From Nannobrachium achirus (Eukaryota > Chordata > Actinopteri > Myctophiformes > Myctophidae), in NCBI GenBank assembly GCA_963921795.1, contig OY997655.1, forward strand, positions 8,801,166 through 8,865,165: a DNA stretch of 64,000 bases. The letters run 5' to 3'. Each line of letters opens with the position of its first letter. The first letter of the stretch is position 1. This document shows positions 18,001-29,293 of this stretch, in pieces. Under the pieces are notes generated by a model. The model ran no database searches and was not told where the DNA came from. It saw nothing but the letters and a program-made list of their open reading frames with translations. Both the position numbers and the translations under genes were made by a program.

Positions 18001-19878
18001 CTAGATGATTGATTCTAAAATCAATTCCGCGGGGGTGGCTGGGGGTGCCGGGGGTGGCGGGGGTGGCCCGAAACGCGGCCGCCCGAAGAAGGCCCTGAGA
18101 GGACGTCGGCCTTGTTGCACAGCACGTGTTCGCAGGGTTATTGGCTGAGTTATGGATGGGATGCCAGAGTTCAAGCGGGACGAGATCTCGACTCCGGCTC
18201 CGGTCCGCCGCGGGTGCCTCGGTAAGGGGGCGCGCGAAGAACTCACAACACACGTTCGCAGGGGTGCAGGGCTGGCTTGACGCCGATGTCCACCACTATC
18301 GGCGTCGTCGATTACGACGACGGCACAGGGGTCGGTGGAGGTGGCAGCATCGGCGGTGGCGGCGCCGTCGCCGTCATCCTCATCATCCTCGAGTCTAACT
18401 GCGTCACCCAGATCAACACAGATCGCCCTCCGTAAGATCTTCAGAGGGAGAGTCTGAGAAGCGCTGGTTTGAACGAACGGAAGGAGTGCGTCGGTGAAGG
18501 TGTGCTTGAAGGTGTGCAGGTGTGTGTCGGTGTCAGGATCGGAGAAGGACAGCTTTCCTTGGTCCCAGTCCAGCTGGACTCTGATCCTCTGAGGTTTCTG
18601 CTCCACTGAGAGATCACAATCTGACCCCTGTGAGGAGCCTGCAGTGTATTTGCCATCAGTATACGCTATACTCCAGAACTGTCCCTCTGTGACTCCCTTC
18701 CTCTGAACGGACTCCGCTAATACGCCTACTGCCCAGCATGTGTTGTCTCCGACCTGGATGTCCCAGCTGTGAATTCCTGAGTTGAAGCCCTCGGAACCCA
18801 GCACACGGCAACGCCAATTGAACCTCTCTGGGTTTTCAGGAACTGCTGTTTGCTTATTTGTTTGAAACGCCAGTTGCATTTCTCTTAAGGACTGCCATTC
18901 TGTTAAGGACTGCCATCTCACACTGGTCAAGTCGTCAGACAGGATGAGTTGTGGATGGGCAGTGTTGGGGTCCAGAATGACGGGGGTGTAGGAGACAATG
19001 TCCTTCATCTTGTCCCAGACTCTGAAGGTCAGGTTGCCCAGGTGTTTGGTCACGTCTATCAGAGCTCCTGCAGACATCGGCTGTGGGTCCGGCAGTGTGA
19101 GCTGGACTCTTTCCACTGTGGTCTTGTAGTTCTGCAGGAATGAGATGTGTTCAGCTCTCAGCTCCTCCTCTATGGCTCTGATTGTGTCTGAAAGGGTCGA
19201 TATGTCTGTGTTCAGAGAATCAATCTTCTCCGTCATCATCTGACTCTTCTGTTGCTCTTCCTCCCCCAGTGCAGCGATCTTGGCCTCCTCTTCCTCTTGT
19301 AGAAACAGATGCATCTTCTTAAACTGCTCCTTAATCTGCATTTCTACGCGGCTGATCCAGAACCGAATGTCTCCTGCTGTTTGACAATAGTTTGCTTTAA
19401 ATGTATTGAATACCTCCAGTTTGTCCTGTAAAGGCTTCAGCGACGTCCGCACTTCCTCCATGTAATCCAGGGCAGCTTCATCGACGGGTCTGAAACTGTG
19501 GTCGGTGTGTTTTTTGGAATCTCGACACACAACGCACACTGGCTGCTGACATCCAAGACAGAACAGCTTGAGTTTCTCAGCGTGCAAACTGCATAGATCC
19601 CAGACCCCCGATGGAGTTCTCTTACGTTTGGAAGCTCTCTGCTGTCTCTCCTGCAAGAAGGCCTCACACAGGTTCTTCAGAGCCAGGTTTCCGGGCGGCT
19701 CCGTCGAATTAATCTTCTTGCAAAGCGGACATTCCTTTACTGCCTTCTGCCTCCACCACGTCTGCAGGCAGGCTTTACAGAAGCTGTGACTGCACGACAG
19801 CAGCACGGGATCGGTGAAGATGTCATGACACACGGGGCAGGATAAATCCTTTTCTGGAAGAGACGACGTGGAAGCCAT
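18001..19878 (-). CDS. TRIM E3 ubiquitin ligase-like protein, single exon
   Basis: 625 codons from the ATG at 19878 (MASTSS). The frame extends 40 codons upstream only through a GTG, so MAS is preferred; the paralogue keeps the same MAS start. RING residues 14-53 have a complete C3HC4 set (CPVC, CSHSFCKAC, CPLC). The B-box at 96-127 has C/H ligands (CSLH, CLGC, CVVC, HTDH). A long Glu/Lys/Gln-rich coiled coil covers about 135-290. PRY begins near VILDPNTAHPQL and SPRY runs to the FTDALLPF block. After SPRY comes a ~110-residue tail, acidic (DDEDDGDG), then Ala/Arg/Pro rich with a run of prolines, not typical of the family. The stop lies in a hAT target duplication. Class-IV TRIM proteins ubiquitinate targets bound by PRY-SPRY, often in antiviral responses. 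Substrate unknown; the subfamily cannot be fixed without a tree. Confidence 0.88.
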   Translation of the reverse strand: MASTSSLPEKDLSCPVCHDIFTDPVLLSCSHSFCKACLQTWWRQKAVKECPLCKKINSTEPPGNLALKNLCEAFLQERQQRASKRKRTPSGVWDLCSLHAEKLKLFCLGCQQPVCVVCRDSKKHTDHSFRPVDEAALDYMEEVRTSLKPLQDKLEVFNTFKANYCQTAGDIRFWISRVEMQIKEQFKKMHLFLQEEEEAKIAALGEEEQQKSQMMTEKIDSLNTDISTLSDTIRAIEEELRAEHISFLQNYKTTVERVQLTLPDPQPMSAGALIDVTKHLGNLTFRVWDKMKDIVSYTPVILDPNTAHPQLILSDDLTSVRWQSLTEWQSLREMQLAFQTNKQTAVPENPERFNWRCRVLGSEGFNSGIHSWDIQVGDNTCWAVGVLAESVQRKGVTEGQFWSIAYTDGKYTAGSSQGSDCDLSVEQKPQRIRVQLDWDQGKLSFSDPDTDTHLHTFKHTFTDALLPFVQTSASQTLPLKILRRAICVDLGDAVRLEDDEDDGDGAATADAATSTDPCAVVVIDDADSGGHRRQASPAPLRTCVVSSSRAPLPRHPRRTGAGVEISSRLNSGIPSITQPITLRTRAVQQGRRPLRAFFGRPRFGPPPPPPAPPATPAELILESII

Positions 19879-20209
19879 TTCTTCTCCCGAGTGAAACAAG
19901 ACACTCTCTGTTCTGTGTGCTCTGTGTGCACTGTCCAAGATAGGAAAACAAACAGTCAGCCGTGGTACTGTTAACAGTCCCTCCTCTGGAATGTTCACTG
20001 AAGTTTACGTTCACTCATACCAAATAATCCTGGTTCTTGTTTACAGACAGAGTCCGCAGCAGATTCAAGTCATCTGGGACAGCATTCTTCTGTGTCGTAG
20101 CCGTGGAAAGACAGGCTGGAGCTCCGTCACTGGAAGTTGTGTGTTTGATTGGAAATGGAGAGTTACAGTATGTTATTGTCAGGCAGCTGTCTCTGCCTTC
20201 GTGTCCCGT
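19879..20209 (-). promoter_or_regulatory. 5' flank of TRIM gene 1, conserved with the paralogue
   Basis: Much of this stretch aligns with 29294-29505 upstream of the pseudogene (GTCCCTCCTCT, AATGTTCACTGAAGTTTA, GTTGTGTGTTTGAT blocks). It carries an extra segment at about 19910-19960 ending in a pyrimidine tract plus CAG on the minus strand, a possible 3' splice site. It probably holds 5' UTR and promoter; no TATA is evident. Confidence 0.4.
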
Positions 20210-21062
20210 GTTGCCAGATCTTGCGAGAGAGACAAGCAACCAGCCCAAAATAAGTGCCTGTAGGTCACTCAAACGCAGAGGTGTACTTGTATATTGTCGT
20301 TTTCGGGTGGAAACCTTGTATGTCAAAAACCGTTTGTTTTTATCATTAAAAAAAATTAGTGGTTTATTTTGCACATGCATGCCATAAATTAGACCACACA
20401 ACATTTATGACATCATCAACTTGCGACAGACATTTCCCCTATTGACTGAAGCGTGATTATGGATCCAACTGGGAAAGATGGATAACCACGCCCCGGACTC
20501 TTTTTTTAAGCTTGTGATTGGCTGAACCGGACGTAGGGAGCGCTCCGTTGTAGTCACTTGGACCGCGCGAGGTGCACCAAAACCCAATTATCATGGCGTT
20601 TATCGTGCGCTTGCCCAGGCCTTACGGCCTGGGCATAAATATAACGATTGCATTCACCACGGCTTCGTAACTCGCGCGGCGCTCCGCCGGCCGCGCGGCC
20701 CTGGCGAGGTCCGCTGGCCTTCGCGCCGCTTGCAATGTCGTGGACAATAACTGTGAAAACGAGCGCTCTATGCCGTTTCCATCCATCTTTCCCAGTTGGA
20801 TCCATAATCACGCTTGACTGAAAGATTAGCTATTTCTAGAAGAAATAAAATATTTGAGATGTTTTTAATTTTACATTGTAGTTATAGAGGACAATTATAA
20901 TGTATTAAGGCATATTTGTCGTATTAGCCAGGGATCACTTTAAATAGCCAATGTGGCCATATTTAGCAACTACACTAGGAACAAGCCCCCCCCCCCCCCA
21001 TCTACAAGCGACTCTACAGGGAAACAAGCCCAGCATTGCTTATAATTAGCAGACATGGCAAC
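20210..21062. mobile_element. GTTGCCAG...CTGGCAAC-type MITE, copy 1, with insertions
   Basis: GTTGCCAGATCTTGCGAGAG (20210) and AGCAGACATGGCAAC (to 21062) match the ends of 29506-29661 and 41518-41747. This copy is enlarged by a family B fragment (20291-20350) and the element 20451-20813. Confidence 0.65.
20451..20813. mobile_element. GC-rich TIR element with 9-bp TSD (MULE-like)
   Basis: GCGTGATTATGGATCCAACT and its complement form ~32-bp TIRs. TTGACTGAA is repeated at 20442-20450 and 20814-20822. A 9-bp duplication fits Mutator-like elements. The interior is CpG-rich and contains a GCCCAGGCC/GGCCTGGGC hairpin (20613-20634). No transposase is found. Confidence 0.85.
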
Positions 21063-21149
21063 ACGGTGAGAATAGCAAACTCTCTGTTTCGTCACACATC
21101 TGGGAAGAGGAGGAACTTTAGCAGAGCACACAAAACTGTTGCACATTAT

Positions 21150-21443
<294 letters not shown>

Positions 21444-21693
21444 GTGAAACGATGTATAAATCATTCATCCAATCCTGAAGTTGAGTCCTCGTAGGGGCTG
21501 AGAAATCCCGGTCTAGTGTTTTAGCCAACCGCCTGTCAGAGCGTCAGTGCAGCTCCCCTCCTCTCCCCCCTCCTCTCCCCCCTCCCCTCCTCTCCCCCCC
21601 CCCCCCTCTCAAAATGGGTGCCTTGACACAATTTAGTCCAGGGGTGCCTCAGAATACTTTTATCATATTTTTTTTTAAACAATATGTTTATTT

Positions 21694-22347
21694 AGTTTTT
21701 TTTTTTTTTTTTTTTTGACGAACAAGACAACATTTACTTGACAATAAAAAAGACTGCTTACAGACAAGACATGAAGATAAAAAGAAAAGAAAAAAGAATA
21801 CAACACCATACAAAAAACAACTGACATTGACACAACACATAAAAATATTAAATAATTCTGATACAAAGAGCACATAACATTCACAGTAACTCCCAGAGTT
21901 CCATGCCACACGGCCGGACAATTGACTGCAGAGAGGCTGCGGCTACCTTACTCCTGGTTCCTCCATTAAGTGAGAGAGATCATTGCCCTTGACATATTGA
22001 ATGAAATTCCCCCAAATGTTCTCAAATAGCTCTTGTTTATTTTTGAGAGTGTAAGTGATTCTTTCTAAGGGAAGACACAAAGATAGTTCCTTAAACCACT
22101 GAGCAATGCTAGGTTTCCCTGTCTTTTTCCATGAAAGGGCGATAACCCTTTTGGTTTGTAAGAACCCAAGGTCCAGGAATTTTATTTCGCAGTTTTTTAT
22201 CTTAAGACCAATCGGGTAAAGGCCTAGTAAAAAGAGTTTTGGATCTAGCGCAATGTTGATAAGTAGTATCTGTTGTAACTCTTTTCTAACCTCCTCCCAA
22301 AACTCCTTTATTCTTGGGCATGCCCACAAACAGTGGAAAATTATCAT
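21694..22347 (-). pseudogene. L1/Tx1-like LINE, ORF2 C-terminus and 3' end
   Basis: The minus-strand frame 21943-22347 reads IIFHCLWACPRIKEFWEEV ... ALSWKKTGKPSIAQWF ... LENIWGNFIQYV-type blocks, typical of the C-terminal zinc-knuckle and tail region of fish L1-like ORF2. A non-coding 3' UTR follows to a poly(A) seen as T20 at about 21696-21716. 5'-truncated; RT and endonuclease absent. Confidence 0.75.
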
Positions 22348-23828
22348 ATTTTGATTGAATTAATTTAATCAATTTCACTTCAGTTACTTGAGTAACGCAC
22401 TGTACACTTGTTGCTTTCTTTTTAAATCTACAAAAAAAAAAAAAATGTTATGTACAGGGGTGACCTGGGCCAGAAGAGTTGGAGAACTCTGCTACAGTAC
22501 TGTACCTAGCAAGAATTTTATGGAAGCCTTGAAGGTTGCCCCTCAGTTTGCCCCTCAGTTTGGCCTCTCAAACATTTGGCATGCCCTGAGGCCACAGTGG
22601 CCTTAATGCCCCAGCTGACTGAACCACTTTCTCCTCTGTCTCTGACTCTTTGTCTTATCCATATTTAGACAGTAGACACTTTTTTTAGATTTTAACTCCC
22701 CCGAATCCCCATCTTTAAACCAATCCAGTGACTTTGATTGGTCCAGGGTTGAGCATGGATCAGATTGTAAATACCATACTTTGTCTATTTCACTGCAGAT
22801 TAGGTTATCATCATCTTGTTTTATTTGATGGCCTTCCTGCCCTGGCATTTCAAAAATTAGACAACACCAAAGGCCAAGTGGCCTTGACCCTAAAATGACG
22901 GAATTCCAGGCCTGATAGTTACTGTACTGTACTGTACTGTACTGTACTGTACTGTACTGTACTATAATATTTCACACAGTTTGTTTACAATGTACGTCAT
23001 TTAGCAGATGCTCTTAGGCAGAACGACATACAGAGTGCAAGATCAGAGTAAATGTAATGAACCCTTAGAGTGTCAAACAGTCAAAAAGTGCTTTAGTTTT
23101 CGAGATACCCCTACCGGAGGCAGGACCAAACACAACATAGTTTTTCCTCATCTCTAAGGCCTCCCATACATGAAATTGATTCTTGTATACAAACATGTTA
23201 CTGCAAAAGTGTTGAAATTGATATAAGTTACCACAAACTAAAAATAAAGCCTGTCCGTCTGAGGGTTGAGGCAATAAACTCATGTAGATTCACAATGGAA
23301 GCTCTGAGACTTGGAATACAAGCCAGGACATCCCTCTGCAGAAAAGACCAAATGTCAATATCTGAATTGAAAAGGGAGATATAGTCATTTGAACACATTC
23401 CTACAATGGGCGGAAATGTAAATCTATGTAGAATGCTCTCTTTACTTTGTATTGTAAAAAAAGCCTTTTCACGCATTAGGACGGCAGTATGAGTCACCAG
23501 AACCAAATGTTTACTATGAATCTATCATGGTTAAAATGAAGTTACAATGGGTTTGTGTAGGAAGGGGGCGTGTCTGATAAAATGTGTGTGTCTATCTACT
23601 GAATCAAGCAACACAAAAACTGTCTTCCCAAAAGCCTGATTAGACAAAAACAACAACAAAAACTATTCAAATTCTATTGATAACTTAATTGGTTTATAAG
23701 AAATAATAAAAACGCAATTATCAAAAAACTAAACAAAAGAAAAAAAGAAAAAATCTCAACCTTCCTTTTTTCATAGATAGCTTCAAAGACATGTTTTACA
23801 GCACTATGATCTGTGTTTTTGCGACCGT
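22348..23828. other. Non-coding repeats, with unassigned minus-strand ORF fragments
   Basis: Contains a (TACTG)n tract (about 22918-22966) and a short 'ttagcagatgctctta' block like a common fish SINE core. Minus-strand open stretches at 22603-22848, 23065-23283 and 23228-23506 overlap in different frames and look like remnants of one protein, but I do not recognise it. Confidence 0.4.
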
Positions 23829-24296
23829 CAGGTCGCAGTATACTATCAAAACCTCCACCGGCTGTCAGTCTCTGTCAATCTGTCAGTCAGTCTGTCCGTC
23901 ACGTCACACTTTTCCCCTACTCATATCTCCACCACCGTTGCCCCTATCCATGCCAAACTTTGCACACACACACACTCCTTAGCTGCCAAACCACAACCTC
24001 CACCCCTCATTTCTCACATGCCCCTCTTCTAGCGCCACCATGAGGCCGATTCTTGACAAACACATTTTTGGACACTACACATTTTGCCATAAAATCACGC
24101 AAAGCGATACACAGTATGTCTAGACTAGAGTCATGTCATCAACATGGATCTGTCCCATTTAGCGTCACCATCAGGCCGAGTTTTTGCCCTAAAATCACAC
24201 AAGGCGGTACACAGTATATCTACACTCATGTCATCAACATAGATCTGTCCCATGTGACCTGACGGTCGCTTAGCTCCCGATTAGGGAGTCTTACTG
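23829..24296 (+). mobile_element. GCGACC-hairpin element, copy b
   Basis: Starts GCGACCGTCAGGTCGCAGTA and ends GTGACCTGACGGTCGCTTAGC...GATTAGGGAGTCTTACTGGT. The internal block (CACCGTTGCCCCTATCCA, AAACCACAACCTCCACC) is shared with 10040-10458. Confidence 0.75.
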
Positions 24297-24923
24297 GTGT
24301 TAGCCTACATGTTATGCTTTCTATTAACACTTTGACCGCCACGGAGGTCATATGACGTCACGCTTTTACCCCCCCCGCGCTGCCACCGGCGTCAGTTGAC
24401 GCCGGAATGTCTTTTTTTTAATTAACACAAGATTAGGAGCATATGTATCACTGACGCTTGGATTCAGCCGTCCTGGGCCCTGGAATGACTAAAATCACCA
24501 TGGTTACCATTGTGTGGCCAATCAGCTTGTGTTACCTTGTGTTACCATGGTGATTTGGTACATGACCGTCCTCCCCAGGCCTGGGATTGCTGGATGGACG
24601 GCAACTTTGGCAAGAAGCAGCAGCCATGTGTTTGGGGGGGGGTTTAGTTTAGTGCTTTACTATACTACTGAGGACTACTTCTACAGCCGTTACATGTGAT
24701 CTGAAAAGTTTTACTGGATCGTCATGGTTCATCGACCAGGCCACCAGGGACCACCGAGCCGCGGCGTCGCAGCGAAAAGAACTGCTATATAAAGTAAGTG
24801 GTTGTTGCTAGATTGATTGATTGATACATACAGTGGTGTATTGCCGTGTTTGGGGGGTCGCCGACGTCGCTCCGAGAGCAAGCATGAGATGAGAGATGAT
24901 TATGCTCATCTCGGATCACAACA

Positions 24924-24945
24924 GGTGGTCCGCGCGCGGACCACC
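24924..24945. repeat. 22-bp perfect palindrome
   Basis: GGTGGTCCGCG followed directly by its reverse complement, no loop. It echoes CCAGGGACCACCG at about 24742 in the same element. Confidence 0.9.
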
Positions 24946-24966
24946 GATTGAGCAGGGCGTTTAGCT

Positions 24967-25163
24967 CAGCGGCGTCAGTTCAGAAAAAGCTAAGTTATGG
25001 CAACATGACTGGTGTCTTTCACGCGCGCGAGGCTCGCGTGCAAGACACCAGTCATGTTACCATACCTTGACAACAGGCACGATTACAGTACATTTTATTA
25101 TATTCCCCCTGTAGCCAAGGTATGGCAGCTGCCATAGCTTGCCATACCCAATTGACGCCTCTT
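24967..25163. mobile_element. Short hAT MITE with central hairpin
   Basis: CAGCGGCGTCAGTTCAG at the left and AATTGACGCCTCTT at the right, the same family as 16091-17011 (GGTATGGCAGCTGCCATA block). TTTAGCT lies at both edges, so the duplication is blurred. A hairpin at 25002-25058 (ACATGACTGGTGTCTT with its complement) occupies the middle. Confidence 0.7.
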
Positions 25164-25421
25164 TAGCTTAGCTTGGTGAGAAAGGAGGACAGATGCTCCA
25201 TTTAGTGCAAAACAAACACATCCCAGCAAAACAACCACTATAAGTCACTCGCAAACGTCGCAGTCTGACCAATCCAGCGAGATGGAGATCGAAAAAGAAT
25301 CCCAGTGGTAATCCTCATTGTATTTTTATAGTTTTATCGTGTTTTATTCTAAAAGTAACCTGGTGCCAACGTTGTTTGCTAAGCCTGCTCAGATTTCCTC
25401 TCTCTCTTCCTCTCTCTCTTC

Positions 25422-25457
<36 letters not shown>

Positions 25458-25532
25458 TTTTCCGCTAGAGAACCAACTGCGTTAGAATAAACCTTACAGC
25501 CATGATACAAGAGAGAAAGTTGGGGAGAGAGA

Positions 25533-25925
25533 GATTGATTGATTGATTGATTGATTGAAGACTTTATTAGAAGTTTGCATAGGAAAAGGTACAGTTTCAT
25601 GACGGTACAGTTCACTGGTACAAGGTCTACTAAAAGGAGATCATGAGATCCATGAAAAGACTAGGCTTATTTCCATAGTAAACCATTGCAGTATCTCATA
25701 TAACATTGAATGACAGACGGATAGAACACAGTACTATGCAGTAGATATAGTCAGGAAAAAAGGGGGAAATAAAAAACAGTATAAAAACATACAGTAGGTA
25801 AATACAAAGAAGGGATTGATTGATTGATTGATTGATTGAAGACTTTATTAGAAGTTTGCATAGGAAAAGGTACAGTTTCATGACGGTACAGTTCACTGGT
25901 ACAAGGTCTACTAAAAGGAGAGCCA
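25533..25925 (-). mobile_element. Two L2-like LINE 3' tails in tandem
   Basis: Two copies of (GATT)n + AAGACTTTATTAGAAGTTTGCATAGG... (25533-25760 and 25814-25925) are the reverse complement of the LINE tail at 34560-34735. The first includes the longer GACGGATAGAACACAGTACT part. Confidence 0.75.
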
Positions 25926-25930
25926 TGAAA

Positions 25931-26060
25931 ATACTAAGCTCATAGTGCCTTGCTGGGCTATGAGCTTGTAGATCGGCTATTAGGCATCATATGTAAATGG
26001 AAGATCTACAAGCTCATAGCGCGGTGCCGGGCTATGAGCTTGTAGATCTGCTATTTTGGA
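25931..26060. repeat. Two adjacent hairpins, AGATCTACA family
   Basis: 25931-25983 lacks the left GATCTAC portion (AAGCTCATAG...CTATGAGCTTGTAGATCGGC). 25995-26060 has full arms (GAAGATCTACAAGCTCATAGC with GCTATGAGCTTGTAGATCTGC) around GCGGTGCCGG. They share CTCATAG rather than CTCACAG, so they are sister copies. Confidence 0.85.
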
Positions 26061-26966
26061 AATATATGTACCTGTGTATATAAAATGTATAGCAAATAAT
26101 TATATATACCTTATGGTAATTATGTATTTTTTTCCCATAATTACTCTTACTTGCAGTTGCCTGGTCTGGATTCTAACATGGTGAAGTTTGTCGCAGTTGG
26201 CTTGACTTTGTCAATACAAACATTTCCATATGAATGTACATCAATTTTTATTTAATTTTATGTATTATGACTTTGAATTGCTCAGGGTAGTTTGACCGTT
26301 TTAGTTTGAAGTGACTAAAATGATGATTGCAATGGAACACATCTAAACTATACTGAAGTGAAACAGCAATGTAAAGTTTTTTTTTAATCTTTATCAGAGT
26401 TTTTATCTTTATTTTTGAGATGTCTGATGTCTAACTGAAGGCTTGAATAAAAAATCCCAGGTCAAAACACAGTGGATTCTACTCTGTCTCTCCTTCATCC
26501 TGGGAAGATGAAAAAAGAGCCTCTGTCAGTCTCCTGGCTTCTTCCACTTTCCTGCCTTATAACTAGACCACGGTACAACTTTTTTTTAACTTTTTTTTTA
26601 CAGCATTATGGCCGGTACCCTGTTCTTCATTTAGAGGTACTGTGTGTTCTTGTACCATTTACCAATTTGTTTATAGGGCTTCTGAAAGTTTTTTTCCTTT
26701 GACCTCAATTATCTCAGAAAGTAAATTTCTGATGCTCCTTTTTCATCTGTACAGCTTTCGCTCTCCCTCAGGTTTCTCCACAGCAGAACACCACAGCAGG
26801 GCGAAATTTTTATGGTGAAAGCTAAGGTTCCGACTCTATATTCTCTTTTTGTCAATTTTCGTACATCCTACCATTTTCAATTTATTCCGTCAAAAATGAA
26901 TGGCCGTCTATGGTGGCAAGGGTTTTACCCTTAAAACCCTTAACATTGTGGCAGTCAAAGTGTTAA

Positions 26967-27785
26967 TATGTTAGATTTGTCTTCATGTGTATTTTAACAT
27001 TTAACCACCTAAAACCCTCAATAGTTGAAAAAAAACTTGACCTACTACTCAAAGCTGGAAGTGAGCTTGTAGATCTGCAACGTTTGTTCTAATATTCCCT
27101 CCAGATTAAAGATGCTAGATGCTACATAACATAACATAACATACTATGACACAACATCATATAACATCATCATCTACATCATCTGTATTCATTTTGAACT
27201 ACAAGTGTGTTGTAAGCTTGTAGATCTGCTATTTTGGATTGGCAATCGATGATGTCACAAGACTATGGGTTTCTGACCTGCCCACAGCCCTCCTCTGAAA
27301 AAAAAAAAAAAAGAAAAAAAAAAGAAAAGCTATTTTTGAGTGAGGACCAATTATGTGAACATAGGTTGAAAAGTGGTGGAGTGCCCCTTTAAGTATTTTT
27401 TCTTTCTTTTTTTTTATTCTGGACTTTTACTTGTAACAGAGTATTTCTTTATTGCTGTATTGATACTTTTACTTAAGTAAAACATGTCATTACTTTTTCC
27501 ACCACTGCACTGCTCATTTGACCAAAGTCACTCCCAGTTCCACAGAGCTTGGCTTGATATGAAGAACATACATACACCCCCCCCCCCCCCCCCCCCAATC
27601 CCCCCTCACTTGAACTGTTACACCACTGCAATTATTTGACAACTTCAATTACAAGTTACTTTGTAGATTTTGATTATTAATAGAGAGCATACATTAACCA
27701 CTTTAACTTTATGCTGTACATACTTTGGCTGTTTGATAATAAGTTTACAGTTTAGGCATTTAGCTGACACTCTTAATAAGCAGAT
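26967..27785. other. Non-coding, with hairpin halves and edge motifs
   Basis: TTAACCACCTAAAACCC (27001) precedes a right half-hairpin at about 27060-27080. Another right half lies at 27207-27236 (TGTAAGCTTGTAGATCTGC). ATTAACCACTTTAAC (27694) precedes a left half at 27779-27800. A C-run lies at 27577-27597 and an A-rich tract at 27298-27330. No gene. Confidence 0.5.
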
Positions 27786-29293
27786 CTACAAGCTCACAGG
27801 GCGTCGCAGGCTTGCGAGGCTGGCTTGACCTTGATGACCGCCACTATCATTGTTGTCTTCGTCGTCACCCGGATCTACACAGATCGCCCTTGGTAAGATC
27901 TTCAGAGGGAGAGTCTGAGAAGTGCTGATGCGAAAGAACGTAAAGAGTGCCTCGGTGAAGCTCTGTGTGAAGGTGTGCAGGTGTGTGTCGGTGTCGGCAT
28001 CGGAGAAGGACAGCTTTCCTTGGTCCCAGTCCAGCTGGACTCTGATCCTCTGAGGTTTCTGCTCCACTGGGAGATAACATAGTGACCCCTGGGCCTGGGA
28101 GTGTGCTATGTACTTGCCACCATATAACATTATTGTCATGTGCTGACCCACTCCGTTCCCCTTCCTCTTATCAGACTCTGCCATCATACCTACTGCCCAG
28201 CGTGTACTGTATTGTCTCCGACCGTGACATTCCAGCGGTGAATCCCTGAGTTGAAGCCCAGGACACGGACCCTGTGGTCGAACCTCTCCGGGTTGTCAGG
28301 AACGGCTGTTTGATTAGTTGTTTGGATCCCCAGTCGCCATTCTGTTAAGGACTGCCATCTCACCTTGGTCAGGATGAGTTGTGGATGGGCAGTGTTGGGG
28401 TCCAGAATGACGGGGGTGTAGGAGACAGTGTCCTTCATCTTGTCCCAGACTCTGAAGGTCAGGTTTCCCAGGTGTTTGTTCACGTCTATCAGCGCTCCTG
28501 CAGACATCGGCTGTGGGTCCGGCAGTGTGAGCTGGACTCTTTGCACTGTGGTCTTGTAGTTCTGCAGGAATGAGATGTGTTCAGCTCTCAGCTCCTCCTC
28601 TATGGCTCTGATGGTGTCTGAAAGGGTCGATATGTCTGTGTTCAGAGCATCAATCTTCTCCTGCATCATCTGACTCTTCTGCTGCTCTTCCTCCCTCAGT
28701 GCAGCGATCTTGGCCTCCTCTTCCTTTTGTAGAAACCGATGCATCTTCACAAACTGCTCTTGAATCTGCATCTCTACGTGGCTGGTCTGGAACCGAATGT
28801 ATCCTGCTGTTTGACTACAGTTTGTTTTACATTTATTAAATACCTCCAGTTTGTCCTGTAAAGGCTTCAGTGACGTCCGCACTTCCTCCTTGTAATCCAG
28901 GGCAGCTTCATCGATGGGTCTGAAACTGTGGTCGGTGTGTTTTTTGGAATCTCGACACACAACGCACACTGGCTGCTGACATCCCAGACAGAACAGTTTG
29001 AGTTTCTCAGCGTGCAGACCGCATAGATCCTCAGACCCCGATGGAGTTCTCTTACGTTTCGAAGCTCTCCGCTCTCTCTCCCGTAAGAAGGCCTCACACA
29101 GGTTCTTCAGAGCTTCGCAAGAATTCATTTTGTTGCAAAACGGACATTCCTTTATTGGCTTTTTTCTCCACAATTGCTGCCGACAGGCTTTACAAGAGCT
29201 GCTGCTACACGACAGGAGCACGGGATCAGTGAAGATGTCATGACACACAGGGCAAGTTGAATCTTTTTCTGGAAGAGACGACGTGGAAGCCAT
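27786..29293 (-). pseudogene. TRIM paralogue, frameshifted, RING ligand lost
   Basis: Starts MASTSS at 29293 and aligns with TRIM gene 1 through RING, B-box, coiled coil, PRY and SPRY. RING reads CPVC...CSSSSCKAC...CPFC: the His of CxHxxC is Ser, so one zinc site should fail. Near 28203-28215 it carries five extra nucleotides relative to gene 1, so the frame stops at 28190 within SPRY; the remaining SPRY (LPVEQKPQRIRVQLDWDQGK...) continues in another frame at 27786-28187. The DLTSV segment in PRY is also reduced. The downstream frame ends RRPVSL-stop, and those last codons are encoded by half of an AGATCTACA-family hairpin. The acidic/proline tail of gene 1 is missing. Most simply a duplicated copy decaying after loss of constraint. 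Confidence 0.85.

Larger units (their letters stand above)
24324..26966. mobile_element. TTAA-flanked, piggyBac-like element, 2.6 kb
   Basis: TTAACACTTTGACCGCCA at 24324 is mirrored by TGGCAGTCAAAGTGTTAA ending at 26966. TTAA at each edge is the piggyBac target duplication. The interior holds several later insertions (hAT 24967-25163, L2-like tails, two hairpins). No transposase DDD domain is recognisable, so it is non-autonomous or decayed. Confidence 0.75.

Noticed and set aside
19879-19998. 40-residue N-terminal extension of TRIM gene 1
   Set aside because: It begins at GTG. The paralogue has a shorter, differently composed extension, whereas MASTSS is shared and directly precedes RING.
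23228-23506. Host gene fragment on the minus strand
   Set aside because: No recognisable domain, overlapping frames and repeat-rich surroundings; kept only as an unassigned remnant.
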